Part shown: positions 35,227 through 44,507 of the stretch, piece after piece
How the letters are laid out: each line of letters starts with the position of its first letter
Position numbering within the stretch: the first letter of the stretch is position 1
NCBI GenBank assembly: GCA_025060715.1
Contig: JANXBG010000007.1
Span: 1-58,530 of the forward strand
Length of the DNA stretch: 58,530 nt
Source of the DNA: Caldifarciminota bacterium
GTDB taxonomy: Bacteria > Hydrothermota > Tepidihabitantia > Tepidihabitantales > DTDR01
Direction of reading: 5' to 3'
Made by a program: the position numbers and the translations under genes
The notes under the pieces: generated by a model
What the model saw: the letters and a program-made list of their open reading frames with translations, nothing else
Databases searched by the model: none
Told to the model about the DNA's origin: nothing

Positions 35227-36137
35227 TTAGATAAGAAATCTTCTTTTTTAGAAAAATTATATATAATTGCCCTTTCTTCGGTCTTTTTTACAAGCCCACT
35301 TAAAATTTTTCCCGGACCAATTTCATAAAAAATTTGGCAACCATAATTTATTGCTGTTTCAACACTTTTCTTCCATAATACCGGTGAAATCATTTGAATT
35401 TCTAAATTCTTTTTAATTATTTCAATATTTTCACAAACTTCACCATTGGCATTCATCACAATGGGAATCTTAGGTTTATTAAAATTGAATTGAGTAAGAT
35501 ACTCTTTAAATTCCAAATAAGCAGGCTCCATCAATGGTGAATGAAAAGCACCAGAAACCGGTAGCATTACAACTTTCACCTTTTCTTTTGTTAATATTTC
35601 ATATGCCTCTTTTACTGCCGAAACTTCACCAGCAATTACTATTTGGGAAGGGCTATTAAAATTTGCTGGCACACAGATACCAGAAACTTTTTTACAAACT
35701 TCTTTTATTTTCTCTTCGGATAAACCAATAACTGCTGCCATTGTGCCTGCTCTTTCTTTTCCTGCCTTTTCCATTAGCTCTCCCCTCTTTTTTACTAATT
35801 TTAAAACCGTTGGAAAGTCAAAAACTCCACTGGCATAAAGGGCGGTATACTCTCCTAAACTATGGCCCATTACTAAATCAAATTTTTCATCTTTTAAACT
35901 TTTAAAAATTTCTAAAGAGGCTATTGAATGAATTAGAACTGCGGGTTGAGTAATAGAGGTTCTTTTCAATTCTTCTTCACTTCCTTCAAAGGAGATTTTT
36001 TTAATATCAAAGTTTAAAATTTCGCAGGCTTCATCATAAATTCTTTTTGCTATTGAAAATTCTTCATATAAATCTTTTCCCATTCCCACATATTGGGAAC
36101 CTTGTCCGGGAAAAAGAGCACAAATTTTTCTTTCCAT
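35223..36137 (-). CDS. fabD: Malonyl-CoA:ACP transacylase FabD
   Basis: This 304-residue protein loads malonyl groups onto ACP. Signatures: CALFPGQGSQYVGMGKDLY, catalytic Ser in VMGHSLGEYTALYASG, the Arg-containing KRGELMEKAG and catalytic His in PVSGAFHSPLMEPA. I chose ATG 36137 over the upstream in-frame ATG (36152). GGAGGT, lying in the last codons of the M50 gene, is spaced 7 bases from it. It is separated from plsX, which sits at 57.2-58.3 kb. Confidence 0.94.
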   Translation of the reverse strand: MERKICALFPGQGSQYVGMGKDLYEEFSIAKRIYDEACEILNFDIKKISFEGSEEELKRTSITQPAVLIHSIASLEIFKSLKDEKFDLVMGHSLGEYTALYASGVFDFPTVLKLVKKRGELMEKAGKERAGTMAAVIGLSEEKIKEVCKKVSGICVPANFNSPSQIVIAGEVSAVKEAYEILTKEKVKVVMLPVSGAFHSPLMEPAYLEFKEYLTQFNFNKPKIPIVMNANGEVCENIEIIKKNLEIQMISPVLWKKSVETAINYGCQIFYEIGPGKILSGLVKKTEERAIIYNFSKKEDFLSN

Positions 36138-36138
36138 A

Positions 36139-37194
36139 TTAAATACCTCCAAATGGTTTTGGTGGAAAAGTTAATAATAAAATTACAAAAGCAAGTATTG
36201 CTAAAAATATATCCTTCTTAGTTAAAGGAGTAATCTCATCTTGAACGGGTGGATGTTTTAAACTTAATAGAGAAACAATAATTACCCAAAATAACCAACC
36301 CATCCAATATTTGCTTAAATAAATAAGAACCCCTAAAACAGCAATTATAAATATCTTAAAACGACCAAAGATAGCATAGGCGATATGACCACCATCTAAT
36401 TGTCCTAAGGGAATAAGATTTAAGGCGGTTACAAAAAATCCCAACCAACCAGCAAATGCCATCGGATGCAAAACAATATCAACACCTTGGGGAAGATCTT
36501 TAAAAACAATTTTTGTTAATGTGGAAAAAATAAGAGAATTTCCTAAAGATAAACCATATCTTATTTCTTCTAATCTTGCTATTTTGGAAAGTTTTAAACC
36601 AAAATAGGTAATTGGCAAAGCAACTAGAAAGCCGGTTAAAGGACCAGCAATTCCTACTCGAATTAAAGATTTTTTAGAAGGAACAACGGAACGCATTTTT
36701 ATAAAAGCTCCCATTGTGCCAATTAAAGGATGAGGAACTGGTAAAAAATAGGGTAAAGTTACAGAAACTTTTTCTTTCTTTGCTATAAAATAATGTCCCA
36801 ATTCATGAGAACCTAAAATTGCCAGCAAAGAAAAAGAGAAAGGAATTCCCAAAAATATATCACTAATCCTTAAAAAAGGATTGCCTCCTTGATGAAAAGA
36901 ACCAACTAATAAAGTAGTTAAAAGGGTTAAAAGGAATAAAATCAAATTTACCCAATAACTTTCTTTTTTCTCTTCTTTATAAATTTTTCCTGCCAGAGTT
37001 AATATATGAAGATTTTTCTTTTTAGAAAAGAAAGGAATAAAACCATAAGATTCTAATGCCATTTTTAAATTCCTTAAATTTATCTCCCAAGGTTCCCTTA
37101 ATTTGCCAACAAAACTTTTATCATCTATCTGATGAATCTCAAAATAATTATTTATCAAAAATATTAAATCCTCTCTTTGATGATTAGAAGCCAT
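36139..37194 (-). CDS. Site-2 protease family M50 membrane metalloprotease
   Basis: This 351-residue intramembrane protease has six or so helices. The zinc motif HELGH is in LLAILGSHELGHYFIAKK and the third ligand is in LNLIPLGQLDGGHIAYAIFG (family NPDG variant). An N-terminal soluble domain (about 1-75) precedes the membrane part. There is no PDZ domain, so it resembles the EGY1/YwhC-type or archaeal S2P rather than RseP. It overlaps lipB by 11 bases and abuts fabD. Confidence 0.86.
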   Translation of the reverse strand: MASNHQREDLIFLINNYFEIHQIDDKSFVGKLREPWEINLRNLKMALESYGFIPFFSKKKNLHILTLAGKIYKEEKKESYWVNLILFLLTLLTTLLVGSFHQGGNPFLRISDIFLGIPFSFSLLAILGSHELGHYFIAKKEKVSVTLPYFLPVPHPLIGTMGAFIKMRSVVPSKKSLIRVGIAGPLTGFLVALPITYFGLKLSKIARLEEIRYGLSLGNSLIFSTLTKIVFKDLPQGVDIVLHPMAFAGWLGFFVTALNLIPLGQLDGGHIAYAIFGRFKIFIIAVLGVLIYLSKYWMGWLFWVIIVSLLSLKHPPVQDEITPLTKKDIFLAILAFVILLLTFPPKPFGGI

Positions 37195-37804
37195 TTTTAA
37201 AAACCTCTATCAATTCTTTTTTTACATCTTCTATTGAAACATCTTTTTTTAACTCTTCTTTAATGGAAGTCATTTTTAAATCTTTAATTCCGCAGGGATT
37301 GATCAATTGGAAATAGCTCAAATCATTATTAACATTTAAAGCAAATCCGTGAAAAGTGATATTTTTATTAATTGCCATTCCAATAGAACAGATTTTTCTA
37401 TCCTCCACAAAAACACCAATAAATTTCTCTTTTTTTTCACCTTTAATATTAAAAGATTTTAGAACTTGAATAATTAAATCTTCAACTTTATTAATAAAAC
37501 TCTTCATATTCCAAAAACCGTTTTTTAAATAAAAGATTAAATAACCAACCAACTGACCGAGATTATGTATAGTTATATCTCCTCCCCTTTCAATCTGATA
37601 AAATTCTATATTCAATTCCTTCAATTTTTCCTGACCAATTAAAAGATTTTCTATTTTTCCGTTTCTACCAATAGTAATCACTGGTGGATGTTCCACCAAA
37701 ATTAATAAATCTTCTATCTCATTATTCCTTCTTTTTTCTAAATAAAATTTTTGTAATTGATAGGTCTCAAAAAAATTTCTTATTCCCAAGTCAATAATTT
37801 CCAT
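37184..37804 (-). CDS. lipB: Octanoyltransferase LipB
   Basis: This 206-residue enzyme transfers octanoyl from ACP to lipoyl domains. Signatures: EHPPVITIGRNGK, GGDITIHNLGQLVGYLIFYL, the catalytic Lys in DRKICSIGMAI and the catalytic Cys in LINPCGIKDLKMTSI. LipA is not in this window. Start ATG 37804 is 7 bases from a -10 box and is first in the lipB-M50-fabD-DUF2723 unit. Confidence 0.93.
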   Translation of the reverse strand: MEIIDLGIRNFFETYQLQKFYLEKRRNNEIEDLLILVEHPPVITIGRNGKIENLLIGQEKLKELNIEFYQIERGGDITIHNLGQLVGYLIFYLKNGFWNMKSFINKVEDLIIQVLKSFNIKGEKKEKFIGVFVEDRKICSIGMAINKNITFHGFALNVNNDLSYFQLINPCGIKDLKMTSIKEELKKDVSIEDVKKELIEVFKNGF

Positions 37805-37811
37805 TAAATTA

Positions 37812-37839
37812 ATTATAAAAATTTCCTTGAAATTTTCAA
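37812..37839 (-). promoter_or_regulatory. Leaderless promoter of lipB unit
   Basis: Minus strand TTGAAA (37839-37834), 16-bp spacer, TATAAT (37817-37812), 7 bases to ATG 37804. Its -35 box abuts the -35 box of the divergent CofE-like gene, forming the palindrome-like TTGAAATTTTCAA. Confidence 0.65.
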
Positions 37840-37854
37840 ATTTTTAAATATTAT
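37827..37854 (+). promoter_or_regulatory. Promoter of CofE-like gene
   Basis: TTGAAA (37827-37832), 16-bp spacer, TATTAT (37849-37854), 13 bases to ATG 37868 with AAGAGGAA between, so a short leader with a possible ribosome site. Confidence 0.5.
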
Positions 37855-37867
37855 AAAGAGGAATATA

Positions 37868-38548
37868 ATGAAAGAAAAAAAACCTGTAATTGAAATTGGT
37901 GGCAAAAGATATTTGAGGATACCAATAAAAACAGGATTAATCAAAAAGGGTGATAATTTAATAGAGATTATTAAAGAGAAGACCAAAGGGATTTTAAAAG
38001 AGAATGATATCATCACGATTAGTGAAAGTGCGGTTGCTTGTAGCCAAGGAAGGGCAATACCAATAAAGGAGATAAAAGTATCTTTTTTAGCAAAATTATT
38101 ATGGCGATTTGTTAGAAAGGTTCCTTATGGGATTGGTTTAAGAAATCCTTATAGTATGGAATGTGCGATAAGAGAATGTGGAAAAATAAGAATTTTAATA
38201 GCGGCAATCATTGGTGGGATAACTAAACTTTTCGGTAGAAGGGGCGATTTTTATCGGATTGCCGGTAAGCAGGCAGCAATGATTGATGCTCCCTATACCT
38301 CAGGAATAAAAGAATATTACGAATGCGTAATAATGGGACCAAAAAATCCCGAAGAAATGGTAAAAAAAATAAGTTCCTATTTCTCTTTACCCGTAGCTAT
38401 TGTCGATGTTAATGATATCGGTGGTAGTTGGGTTATCGCCTCTTCAGATAGATTGAATAAAACATTGGTAGAAAAAATACTAAAAGATAATCCTGCCGGT
38501 CAGGGTGACGAAATGACACCCATTGTTATTATCAGAGAATTAAAATAA
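37868..38548 (+). CDS. CofE-like (F420-0:gamma-glutamyl ligase family) protein
   Basis: This 226-residue protein has the family pattern: PIKTGLIKKGDNLIEII, then ENDIITISESAVACSQGR, with the downstream DAPYTSG and IVDVNDIG. In CofE these regions bind GTP, metal and the deazaflavin substrate. No other F420 genes are in the window. Bacterial members of unknown role are common, so a different amide-ligase substrate is possible. It stands alone between divergent lipB and a secreted-protein gene. Confidence 0.72.
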   Translation: MKEKKPVIEIGGKRYLRIPIKTGLIKKGDNLIEIIKEKTKGILKENDIITISESAVACSQGRAIPIKEIKVSFLAKLLWRFVRKVPYGIGLRNPYSMECAIRECGKIRILIAAIIGGITKLFGRRGDFYRIAGKQAAMIDAPYTSGIKEYYECVIMGPKNPEEMVKKISSYFSLPVAIVDVNDIGGSWVIASSDRLNKTLVEKILKDNPAGQGDEMTPIVIIRELK

Positions 38549-38711
38549 ATAAAACCTATACTATCTACCATACTGCCCCCTATTTAATAGCGCCTATAAT
38601 ATTATATATAACGAACATACCCCTACTTTGGTTAGCACAATTTTTAATATTGACAAAATTTGAAAAAGTAAATAAAAATTTCCCTTCTTTTCTTATTGAC
38701 TTTTTTTTTCA

Positions 38712-38720
38712 TGTTATAAT
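38712..38720 (+). promoter_or_regulatory. Extended -10 leaderless promoter
   Basis: TGTTATAAT (TG-n-TATAAT, 38712-38720) sits 7 bases before ATG 38728. TTGACT at 38696 is only 13 bases from the -10, too close, so this is best read as an extended -10 promoter. The rest of 38549-38695 shows no gene. Confidence 0.5.
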
Positions 38721-38727
38721 TTATTGT

Positions 38728-39345
38728 ATGAAAAAAATACTTTTAGCTATTTTTATTGTAATTTCTTTTACCTTTACTCAGGAGTATATTCTCTTTAACG
38801 AGTGGAATGTAGATAAAAATATGCCTATGGAAAAAATTATTCCTTCTTACTCCTCATCGGCCGAAGCCGAAGAAGTTGAAGAAGAAACTAAAAGGTATTG
38901 GAAAAAGAAATTATATGTTGATAAAGGAGGAAATGGATATCCCTATTATATTAGGGTTGCGGCTTGGACAAAGAAAACTGGTCTGAGACCTCATTTTCTT
39001 GACCTTTGGTATAACATTATCTGTAATATATTACAATTTAATAACCTTCACAGTGGTTTTAGAAGAAACCCATATTACTATTTATATCCTTTAAGAAATC
39101 CCCAAATTCCTGATGATACTCTTGCGGAGTATATTATGGAGTTTCATTGTTATATGGATGAGCAGGTTGTAGAACTTAGAGACGGAGACCACATCGAATG
39201 GTATTGGTCTAACTCTCCATATTCTCGGACAGTAAGGGTAGCAAGTGGTCATATGGGTTATGAACCGAACACAGCTGGTTTTGAGCTTGATGTTCTCGCT
39301 GCGTATAGTAAAGCGAGATACAACCCTGATAAGTATGTTCGCTAA
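38728..39345 (+). CDS. Secreted protein of unknown function
   Basis: From ATG 38728 the 205-residue product has a clean signal peptide (KKILLAIFIVISFTFTQ). An acidic linker (SSSAEAEEVEEETKRYW) follows, then an aromatic-rich domain (YYIRVAAWTKKTG, YYYLYPLRNPQ, MEFHCYMDEQVVEL). The frame is open to a TTG at 38650, but that would bury the signal peptide. No family is recognised. The LVIVD-repeat gene follows 62 bases later and may be linked. Confidence 0.6.
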   Translation: MKKILLAIFIVISFTFTQEYILFNEWNVDKNMPMEKIIPSYSSSAEAEEVEEETKRYWKKKLYVDKGGNGYPYYIRVAAWTKKTGLRPHFLDLWYNIICNILQFNNLHSGFRRNPYYYLYPLRNPQIPDDTLAEYIMEFHCYMDEQVVELRDGDHIEWYWSNSPYSRTVRVASGHMGYEPNTAGFELDVLAAYSKARYNPDKYVR

Positions 39346-39358
39346 TGATAAAAAGGAA

Positions 39359-39381
39359 GCCGGGGTTATTTTAACTCTGGC
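39359..39381. terminator. Hairpin after secreted-protein gene
   Basis: A 9-bp stem (two G-U pairs), GCCGGGGTT with AACTCTGGC, around a 5-base loop, lies just after the preceding stop. It is followed by TAAAATAAT rather than a T-run. It may attenuate or stabilise the upstream message before the LVIVD gene. Confidence 0.4.
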
Positions 39382-39407
39382 TAAAATAATAATTAATAAT
39401 AATTTAT

Positions 39408-41606
39408 ATGATGAAAAAGTATTTTATTATATTTAATTTTTTGCCTTTATTAGTTTTTTCATCTTTAAGAGATTCCTTAAACATTAGATTAATCGGCGCT
39501 TGGCCCTATGATTTTCCTCGGCAAGTATATCCTATTTCTCATAGCATAGTTTATCTTGCTGTTGGCCATGGTATTTGGATTTATAATACTACAAATCCAC
39601 AAAATCCAATAAAGATAGGTGAAATACCTTTTATTGAAGGAAGGCTTATTTCAGAAATAGAAAGAAAAGATAACCTTCTTTATGTAGCCCATTTGGACGA
39701 AGGTTTTTCAATTTTAGATATCACAAATCCTATTCAACCACAAAGAATAGGCTATGTAGAATTATCTAACACGCAAGATATTTATATTCAAGAAAATAAT
39801 GCTTATATTATTGCTACGGATACCTTTTTTATTTATAATGTTTCTAATCCAAGAAATCCTATTAGAATAAGCGCTACTCCTATTTATGGTGGTTATATAT
39901 GGTCTCGTCAACACATTTTTGTTCTTCAAAATTACGCCTATCTTGGAATAACTGGGATTGGTCTTTTAATTTATGATATTTCAAATCCTTCACAACCAAG
40001 AGAAATTGGCAGACGGAGTATGTCTATGGAAGAAATTATTTCAAACATTTGGATAAAAGATACTTTTGCTTATATTAGCATAAAAAAGGGATGGGATTCA
40101 TGTCGATTAAAAATCTTCAGTGTTTCTAATCCGAGAAATATCTATCAAATTGGTGAGTGGCGACGAATTAGTGAGGATGTTGGTGGACTTTATATAAGGG
40201 ATAGTTTTGCCTATTTTGGCTATACGGGAAAGGTTCGCTTTTCTTTTGGTTTAGATATTATTAATATTGCTAACCCACGCTCTCCTTCATTAATAAGTAA
40301 TTGTAGTATTTTTCCTACGGATATAATAATATTAGATAGTTTAATATATGTTTCTTCTTATCCAGGTTTAGGAATAATAAATATAAAAAACCCTCATCAG
40401 CCGGTAATTTTATGCCACTACCTTTATACTCCCGGCTGGATATTAGGAATGGAAACCTTTAATAATTTTGCCTTTCTTTCTTGTTTTAATGGAATTAGTG
40501 TGATTGATTTTTCTAATCTATCTAATCCGCGGGAAACTACTCATTTATGTTGATGGGCAAGTTGGTGCTATGACATTGCTATTAAAGATACCTTTCTTTA
40601 TACTTCTAGTTTGAAGGATAGCTTGTTAATAATTAACATTGCTAACCCTTATTCAATAAGTTTAATTAATTCTATTCACTATTCTTATGCCCGGGCATTA
40701 TTTATAAAAGATACCTTTCTTTATATGGCACATTCTTGTCTAAATGAATGGACAATTGGATTTAGTGTTTGGAAAATAACTAATCCGGCTTCACCAATCT
40801 TATTAGGCTATGTAGAAAATGAAGATGCTGATGCTTATGGAGTATTTGTAAAAGATAGTTTTGCTTATGTTGGCGATGGCCCATGGGATGCGGGTGAAAA
40901 TTATGGTGGTTTTAGAATTTTTAATATTGCTAACCCTTATTCACCGTATCAAGTATATCATTTTGTTCCCAATTTTATTGCTGGGGGCGCAACCAATGAA
41001 ATTTTTATAAAAGATACGATCGCTTTTGTCTGTGATGATGCTGCCTTATTTATCTTTAATGTTTCTAATCCAAATAATCCAAGACTTTTAACTTATTACG
41101 AAGAGTATGGCCCTTCTGATATTTTAGTAATAGGAAATTTAGCATATCTTGCTGATGGTTATTTTGGTATAAGGGTTTTAGATATTTCTGATGTTTATAA
41201 TATCCGACAACTTGGCTATTATAAAATACCAGGATTCGTTCATACCCTAAGAGTAATGGGAAGATATATTCTTGCTTGTTTAGACCATGGAGGATTTTAT
41301 GTATTTGAATATTATGGAATTGATATTGAAGAAAATCAAACAAGTAAAAAGAGATTAAAATTAGAAAATTTTAAAATAGAAAAAAGAAAATTATCTTTAA
41401 ACTTTTCACTTCCCAAAGAGGAAGATATTCAATTAGAGATTATAAATAATTTAGGAAAAATAGAAAGGATAATTAAATTAGGGAAGATGAAAAAGGGTGA
41501 ATATTCGATAAATTTAAATTTATCTGATTTATCAGCAGGAATGTATTTTATTCGTCTTAAAAAAGAAAAAGAAGTAATTTTAAAGAAATTGATACTTTTA
41601 AAATAA
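39408..41606 (+). pseudogene. LVIVD-repeat secreted protein interrupted by in-frame TGA
   Basis: A signal peptide (KKYFIIFNFLPLLVFSS) is followed by about 12 LVIVD-type beta-propeller units of the form LYVA..xGFSILDITNPxxP. The tail (ISLNLNLSDLSAGMYFIRLKK-like) is a T9SS-type sorting domain. The reading frame is continuous over 733 codons except for TGA at 40551-40553. On either side of it the repeat pattern continues without a shift: NLSNPRETTHLC, stop, WASWCYDIAIKDTFLY. One nonsense mutation, readthrough or a sequence error would explain this. If it is a true stop, the truncated 381-residue product lacks the sorting tail. Confidence 0.75.
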
Positions 41607-41619
41607 CTCATTTAACACT

Positions 41620-41784
41620 CTATTCTTTCTTCTCTTTTCCTTTTACTAACCAGAGATAAACAGACCAGAAGATTATTGAGAATAATAGAAAACCTAAAAT
41701 AAGATAAATAAATCCTAAAAAACCAATCCCCAATCTTCTAATAAAAGATTGAAGAAAAATTTGCTGGGAGATTAAAAAAATCAC
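41620..41784 (-). CDS. 54-residue membrane protein coupled to rpsH
   Basis: A GTG at 41784-41782 overlaps the rpsH TGA stop (GTGA), with GGAGGT just upstream inside rpsH. It begins a 54-residue frame reading (M)[18 protein letters not shown], then two hydrophobic stretches ([28 protein letters not shown]), and a basic tail KGKEKKE ending TAG. Overlap, ribosome site and a helix-plus-basic-tail pattern argue for a real gene. It ends 13 bases from the convergent LVIVD gene. No family is recognised. Confidence 0.6.
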   Translation of the reverse strand: MIFLISQQIFLQSFIRRLGIGFLGFIYLILGFLLFSIIFWSVYLWLVKGKEKKE

Positions 41785-42176
41785 CAAACCTCCAAGAGAA
41801 GTTCACCGCCAACATTTTCTTTTCTTGCCTCTCGGTCGGTGAGAATTCCTTTTGGAGTTGAAAGAATAGCAATTCCTAAACCACCTTTTACCTTTGGAAT
41901 CTCTTTTACCCCAACATATACTCTTCTACCGGGTTTGGAAATTCTCTTTAAACCATAAATTACAGGTTTATTGTCTTCAGTATATTTTAAAATAATATTT
42001 ATTTCTTTTTTTACGCCTTCACCAATAATTTGAAAATTGGTAATATATCCTTCTTCTAAAAGAATGCGGGCAATTTCTAATTTCATTTTAGAATAAGGAA
42101 TTTTCACTTCTCTGTGACGCACCATTAAAGCATTTCTTATTCTTGTAAGCATATCACTTATTGGATCAGTAATCAT
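41781..42176 (-). CDS. rpsH: Ribosomal protein S8
   Basis: This 131-residue 30S subunit protein binds 16S rRNA helix 21. Signatures: [26 protein letters not shown] and the C-terminal [20 protein letters not shown] with GGELLLEVW. It is the last ribosomal gene of this cluster. In the common spc order rplF would follow, but here a small membrane ORF follows and the cluster ends. Confidence 0.96.
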   Translation of the reverse strand: MITDPISDMLTRIRNALMVRHREVKIPYSKMKLEIARILLEEGYITNFQIIGEGVKKEINIILKYTEDNKPVIYGLKRISKPGRRVYVGVKEIPKVKGGLGIAILSTPKGILTDREARKENVGGELLLEVW

Positions 42177-42193
42177 CTTTTTCCCTCCTTAAT

Positions 42194-42379
42194 TTACCAA
42201 CTTGCCTTTCTTACTCCTGGAATTTCACCTCTTAAAGCCAGTTCCCGAAAACAGATTCGGCAAAGACCAAATTTTCTTAAATAACCTCTTGAACGAAAAC
42301 ACCTTTGGCAGCGAAATTTTATTCTTGTTTTATATTTTGGCTCTCTTTTACTTTTTTCAATTTGACATTTCCTTGCCAT
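42194..42379 (-). CDS. rpsZ: Ribosomal protein S14, zinc-binding type
   Basis: This is a 61-residue short S14 with two CxxC pairs ([20 protein letters not shown]) and the terminal [11 protein letters not shown]. The ORF is open 9 codons further, but ATG 42379 begins MARKCQIEK and has AAAGGGG upstream. The zinc form is not the zinc-free paralogue used under zinc starvation. Confidence 0.95.
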   Translation of the reverse strand: MARKCQIEKSKREPKYKTRIKFRCQRCFRSRGYLRKFGLCRICFRELALRGEIPGVRKASW

Positions 42380-42380
42380 A

Positions 42381-42953
42381 TTACCCCTTTTTAAAAACCA
42401 TTCCAAATTCTTCTAATAATGCCTTTGCCTCATCATCCCTTTTTGCTGTAGTAACAATTGCGATATCCATTCCAAAAATTTTTTTCACTTTACTGGCATC
42501 AATTTCGGGGAAAATAACCTGTTCATCAATTCCTAAATTATAATTTCCTCGGGTATCAAAGGAAGAAGGGTTAAAACCTCGAAAATCTCTTATTCTGGGT
42601 GCGGCAAAGTTAAGAAATCTATCTAAAAACTCATACATCCGATAGCCTCTTAAAGTAACTTTACAAGCGATTGGCATACCTTTTCTCAATTTAAATGCTG
42701 AAACCGATCTTTTTGCCCGCACAATCATCGGTTTTTGACCTGTTATTAAACTTAAATCTTCACTAATAATATCCAAAATCTTTGGGTCAGAAATTGCTTC
42801 TCCCGCAGCCACATTTATTACAATCTTCTCTAATTTTGGAACCTGCATTGGGTTTTTATAACCAAATTTCTTCATTAAAATAGGAATAATCCTTTTTCGG
42901 TATTCTTCTAATAACCTAGGAATATATTTACTTTTTTCAGTCGATGATTTCAT
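42381..42953 (-). CDS. rplE: Ribosomal protein L5
   Basis: This 190-residue 50S protein contacts 5S rRNA. Signatures: [35 protein letters not shown]-type region, [21 protein letters not shown] and [15 protein letters not shown]. It overlaps rplX by 17 bases. Confidence 0.96.
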   Translation of the reverse strand: MKSSTEKSKYIPRLLEEYRKRIIPILMKKFGYKNPMQVPKLEKIVINVAAGEAISDPKILDIISEDLSLITGQKPMIVRAKRSVSAFKLRKGMPIACKVTLRGYRMYEFLDRFLNFAAPRIRDFRGFNPSSFDTRGNYNLGIDEQVIFPEIDASKVKKIFGMDIAIVTTAKRDDEAKALLEEFGMVFKKG

Positions 42954-43269
42954 TGCATTTTTTACAAATTCTTACTCTACGGTTTTCTATTTTTTCTCTT
43001 CTTACCTTTGTCTTTTGCCCGCATTTAGGGCATATCAAAGCTAACTTACATACTGGTAATGGTAAAGGAATATCAATAATTCCGCCTGGCTGGTCTACTC
43101 CCCTTGGTCTTTGGTGTTTTTTATGTAAATTCACTCCTTCCACAATTGCTCTTATCCGATTTTTTTCTCTTTCATAAAGCATTTTGATAATTTTCCCTCT
43201 TTTGCCTTTCTCTTCGCCAGAAATTACCTCCACAATATCATTTTTTTTGAGATAGGTTTTGAGTCTCAT
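42937..43269 (-). CDS. rplX: Ribosomal protein L24
   Basis: This 110-residue protein has an N-terminal KOW motif, [18 protein letters not shown], and [13 protein letters not shown]. The C-terminus carries two CxxC pairs (CPKCGQK, CKKCNEI), a zinc-ribbon form. It overlaps rplN by 4 bases. Confidence 0.95.
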   Translation of the reverse strand: MRLKTYLKKNDIVEVISGEEKGKRGKIIKMLYEREKNRIRAIVEGVNLHKKHQRPRGVDQPGGIIDIPLPLPVCKLALICPKCGQKTKVRREKIENRRVRICKKCNEIID

Positions 43270-43634
43270 ACCACCTCGGCTGCTAAGGAAATTATTTTGG
43301 TAAACATTTTATCTCTCAATTCCCGGGCAACCGGTCCAAATACTCTTGTACCTTTTGGTTCTCCTTTTTCATCAATCAAAACACAAGCATTATCATCAAA
43401 ACGGATATAAGAACCATCAGGCCGACGATATTCTTTCTTTGTTCGCACAATCACTGCTCTTGCCTTATCACCTTTTTTAATAGGCGCTTGAGGTAAAGCA
43501 TCTTTTATAGTAACCACCACGATATCACCAACATATCCGTATCTTCTTCTTGAACCACCTAAAACCTTTATTAACATTGCTTCTTTGGCACCGGTATTAT
43601 CAGCAACAACTAATCTTGTAAAATCTTGAATCAT
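43266..43634 (-). CDS. rplN: Ribosomal protein L14
   Basis: This 122-residue protein begins [18 protein letters not shown] and ends [22 protein letters not shown] 43634 overlaps the rpsQ stop (ATGA) and gives the standard length, so I prefer it over an in-frame codon 7 residues earlier. Confidence 0.96.
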   Translation of the reverse strand: MIQDFTRLVVADNTGAKEAMLIKVLGGSRRRYGYVGDIVVVTIKDALPQAPIKKGDKARAVIVRTKKEYRRPDGSYIRFDDNACVLIDEKGEPKGTRVFGPVARELRDKMFTKIISLAAEVV

Positions 43635-43870
43635 AATTTTTTCACCACCCGCCAACGTTTTAATTTTGATAAAGGCCTTGTTTCCATTAATAAAACCTTA
43701 TCACCAATTTGGCATTCATTATTAGGATCGTGAGCATATAATTTAGTTTTTTTCCTAATATATTTTTTATATTTTGGATGCATTACTAATCTTTCAACCT
43801 CACAGACTACTGTTTTGTCCATTTTATTACTTTTAACTACTGCAATTACTGTTTTTCTACGTCCGCGCAT
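43631..43870 (-). CDS. rpsQ: Ribosomal protein S17
   Basis: This 79-residue OB-fold protein starts [20 protein letters not shown]. It has [19 protein letters not shown] and [19 protein letters not shown]. It overlaps rpmC by 14 bases. Confidence 0.95.
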   Translation of the reverse strand: MRGRRKTVIAVVKSNKMDKTVVCEVERLVMHPKYKKYIRKKTKLYAHDPNNECQIGDKVLLMETRPLSKLKRWRVVKKL

Positions 43871-44090
43871 TTTTTCTACCCCATAATAAAACTTTCTCTT
43901 TTGTATACCCTCTCTCTCTTAAAATTGTTAAAACTCGTGCAATTTCCCTTCTTATAGTTCTCAATCGTAAAGGATTAGGAAGAGTTTCTGTTACCTTTCT
44001 TATTCTCAATTTAAAATACTCATCACTCAATTCAAAATATTTTCTTAAAAGCTCTTCGTCAGAAAGCTCACGCAGTTCAAATGGTTTCAT
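43857..44090 (-). CDS. rpmC: Ribosomal protein L29 with extended tail
   Basis: This 77-residue protein starts [19 protein letters not shown] and has the helical core ending [18 protein letters not shown] 44090 has GAGGAG 8 bases upstream, so I prefer it to an earlier TTG. The tail [16 protein letters not shown] makes it slightly longer than usual; part of it overlaps the rpsQ start. Confidence 0.93.
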   Translation of the reverse strand: MKPFELRELSDEELLRKYFELSDEYFKLRIRKVTETLPNPLRLRTIRREIARVLTILRERGYTKEKVLLWGRKNART

Positions 44091-44505
44091 ATACAATCTC
44101 CTCTCTTTTTAATACTCTTGTCTTGCAAGGCAATTTTGCACTCGCCAAACTGAAAGCCCTTTTTGCCTCTTCCTCACTTACTCCCTCTATTTCAAAAATT
44201 ACCCTACCCGGTTTTACCACTGCTACCCAAAAGGCCACATCACCTTTTCCTTTTCCCATTCTTGTTTCTGCTGGTTTTTTTGTCACCGGTTTGTCAGGAA
44301 ATATCCTTACCCATAATTTTCCGCTCTTTTTAAGAGATTTACTAATTGCCACTCGGGCTGCTTCCAATTGAGCTGCAGTAATCCAAGCCGGTTCTAATAC
44401 TTGTAGGCCATATTCACCAAAATCTAATTTATTACCACTTGTAGCCTTTCCTTTTCTTCTTCCTCGGTGATGTTTCCGATATTTTACTCTTTTAGGCATT
44501 AACAT
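44077..44505 (-). CDS. rplP: Ribosomal protein L16
   Basis: This 142-residue protein shows [59 protein letters not shown] and the region [19 protein letters not shown]. It starts at ATG 44505 with AAGGAGGT well spaced; a second ATG follows two codons later. Confidence 0.96.
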   Translation of the reverse strand: MLMPKRVKYRKHHRGRRKGKATSGNKLDFGEYGLQVLEPAWITAAQLEAARVAISKSLKKSGKLWVRIFPDKPVTKKPAETRMGKGKGDVAFWVAVVKPGRVIFEIEGVSEEEAKRAFSLASAKLPCKTRVLKREEIVYETI

Positions 44506-44507
44506 AT

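Noticed and set aside
40551-40553. UGA reassigned to a sense codon in this genome
   Set aside because: Several other genes here, such as tadA, rpsH, rpsQ and the 895-1137 ORF, end at TGA in places that fit their families or neighbours.
40551-40595. Selenocysteine at the TGA of the LVIVD protein
   Set aside because: No convincing hairpin with a SECIS-like loop directly follows, and an exported beta-propeller is an unlikely selenoprotein.
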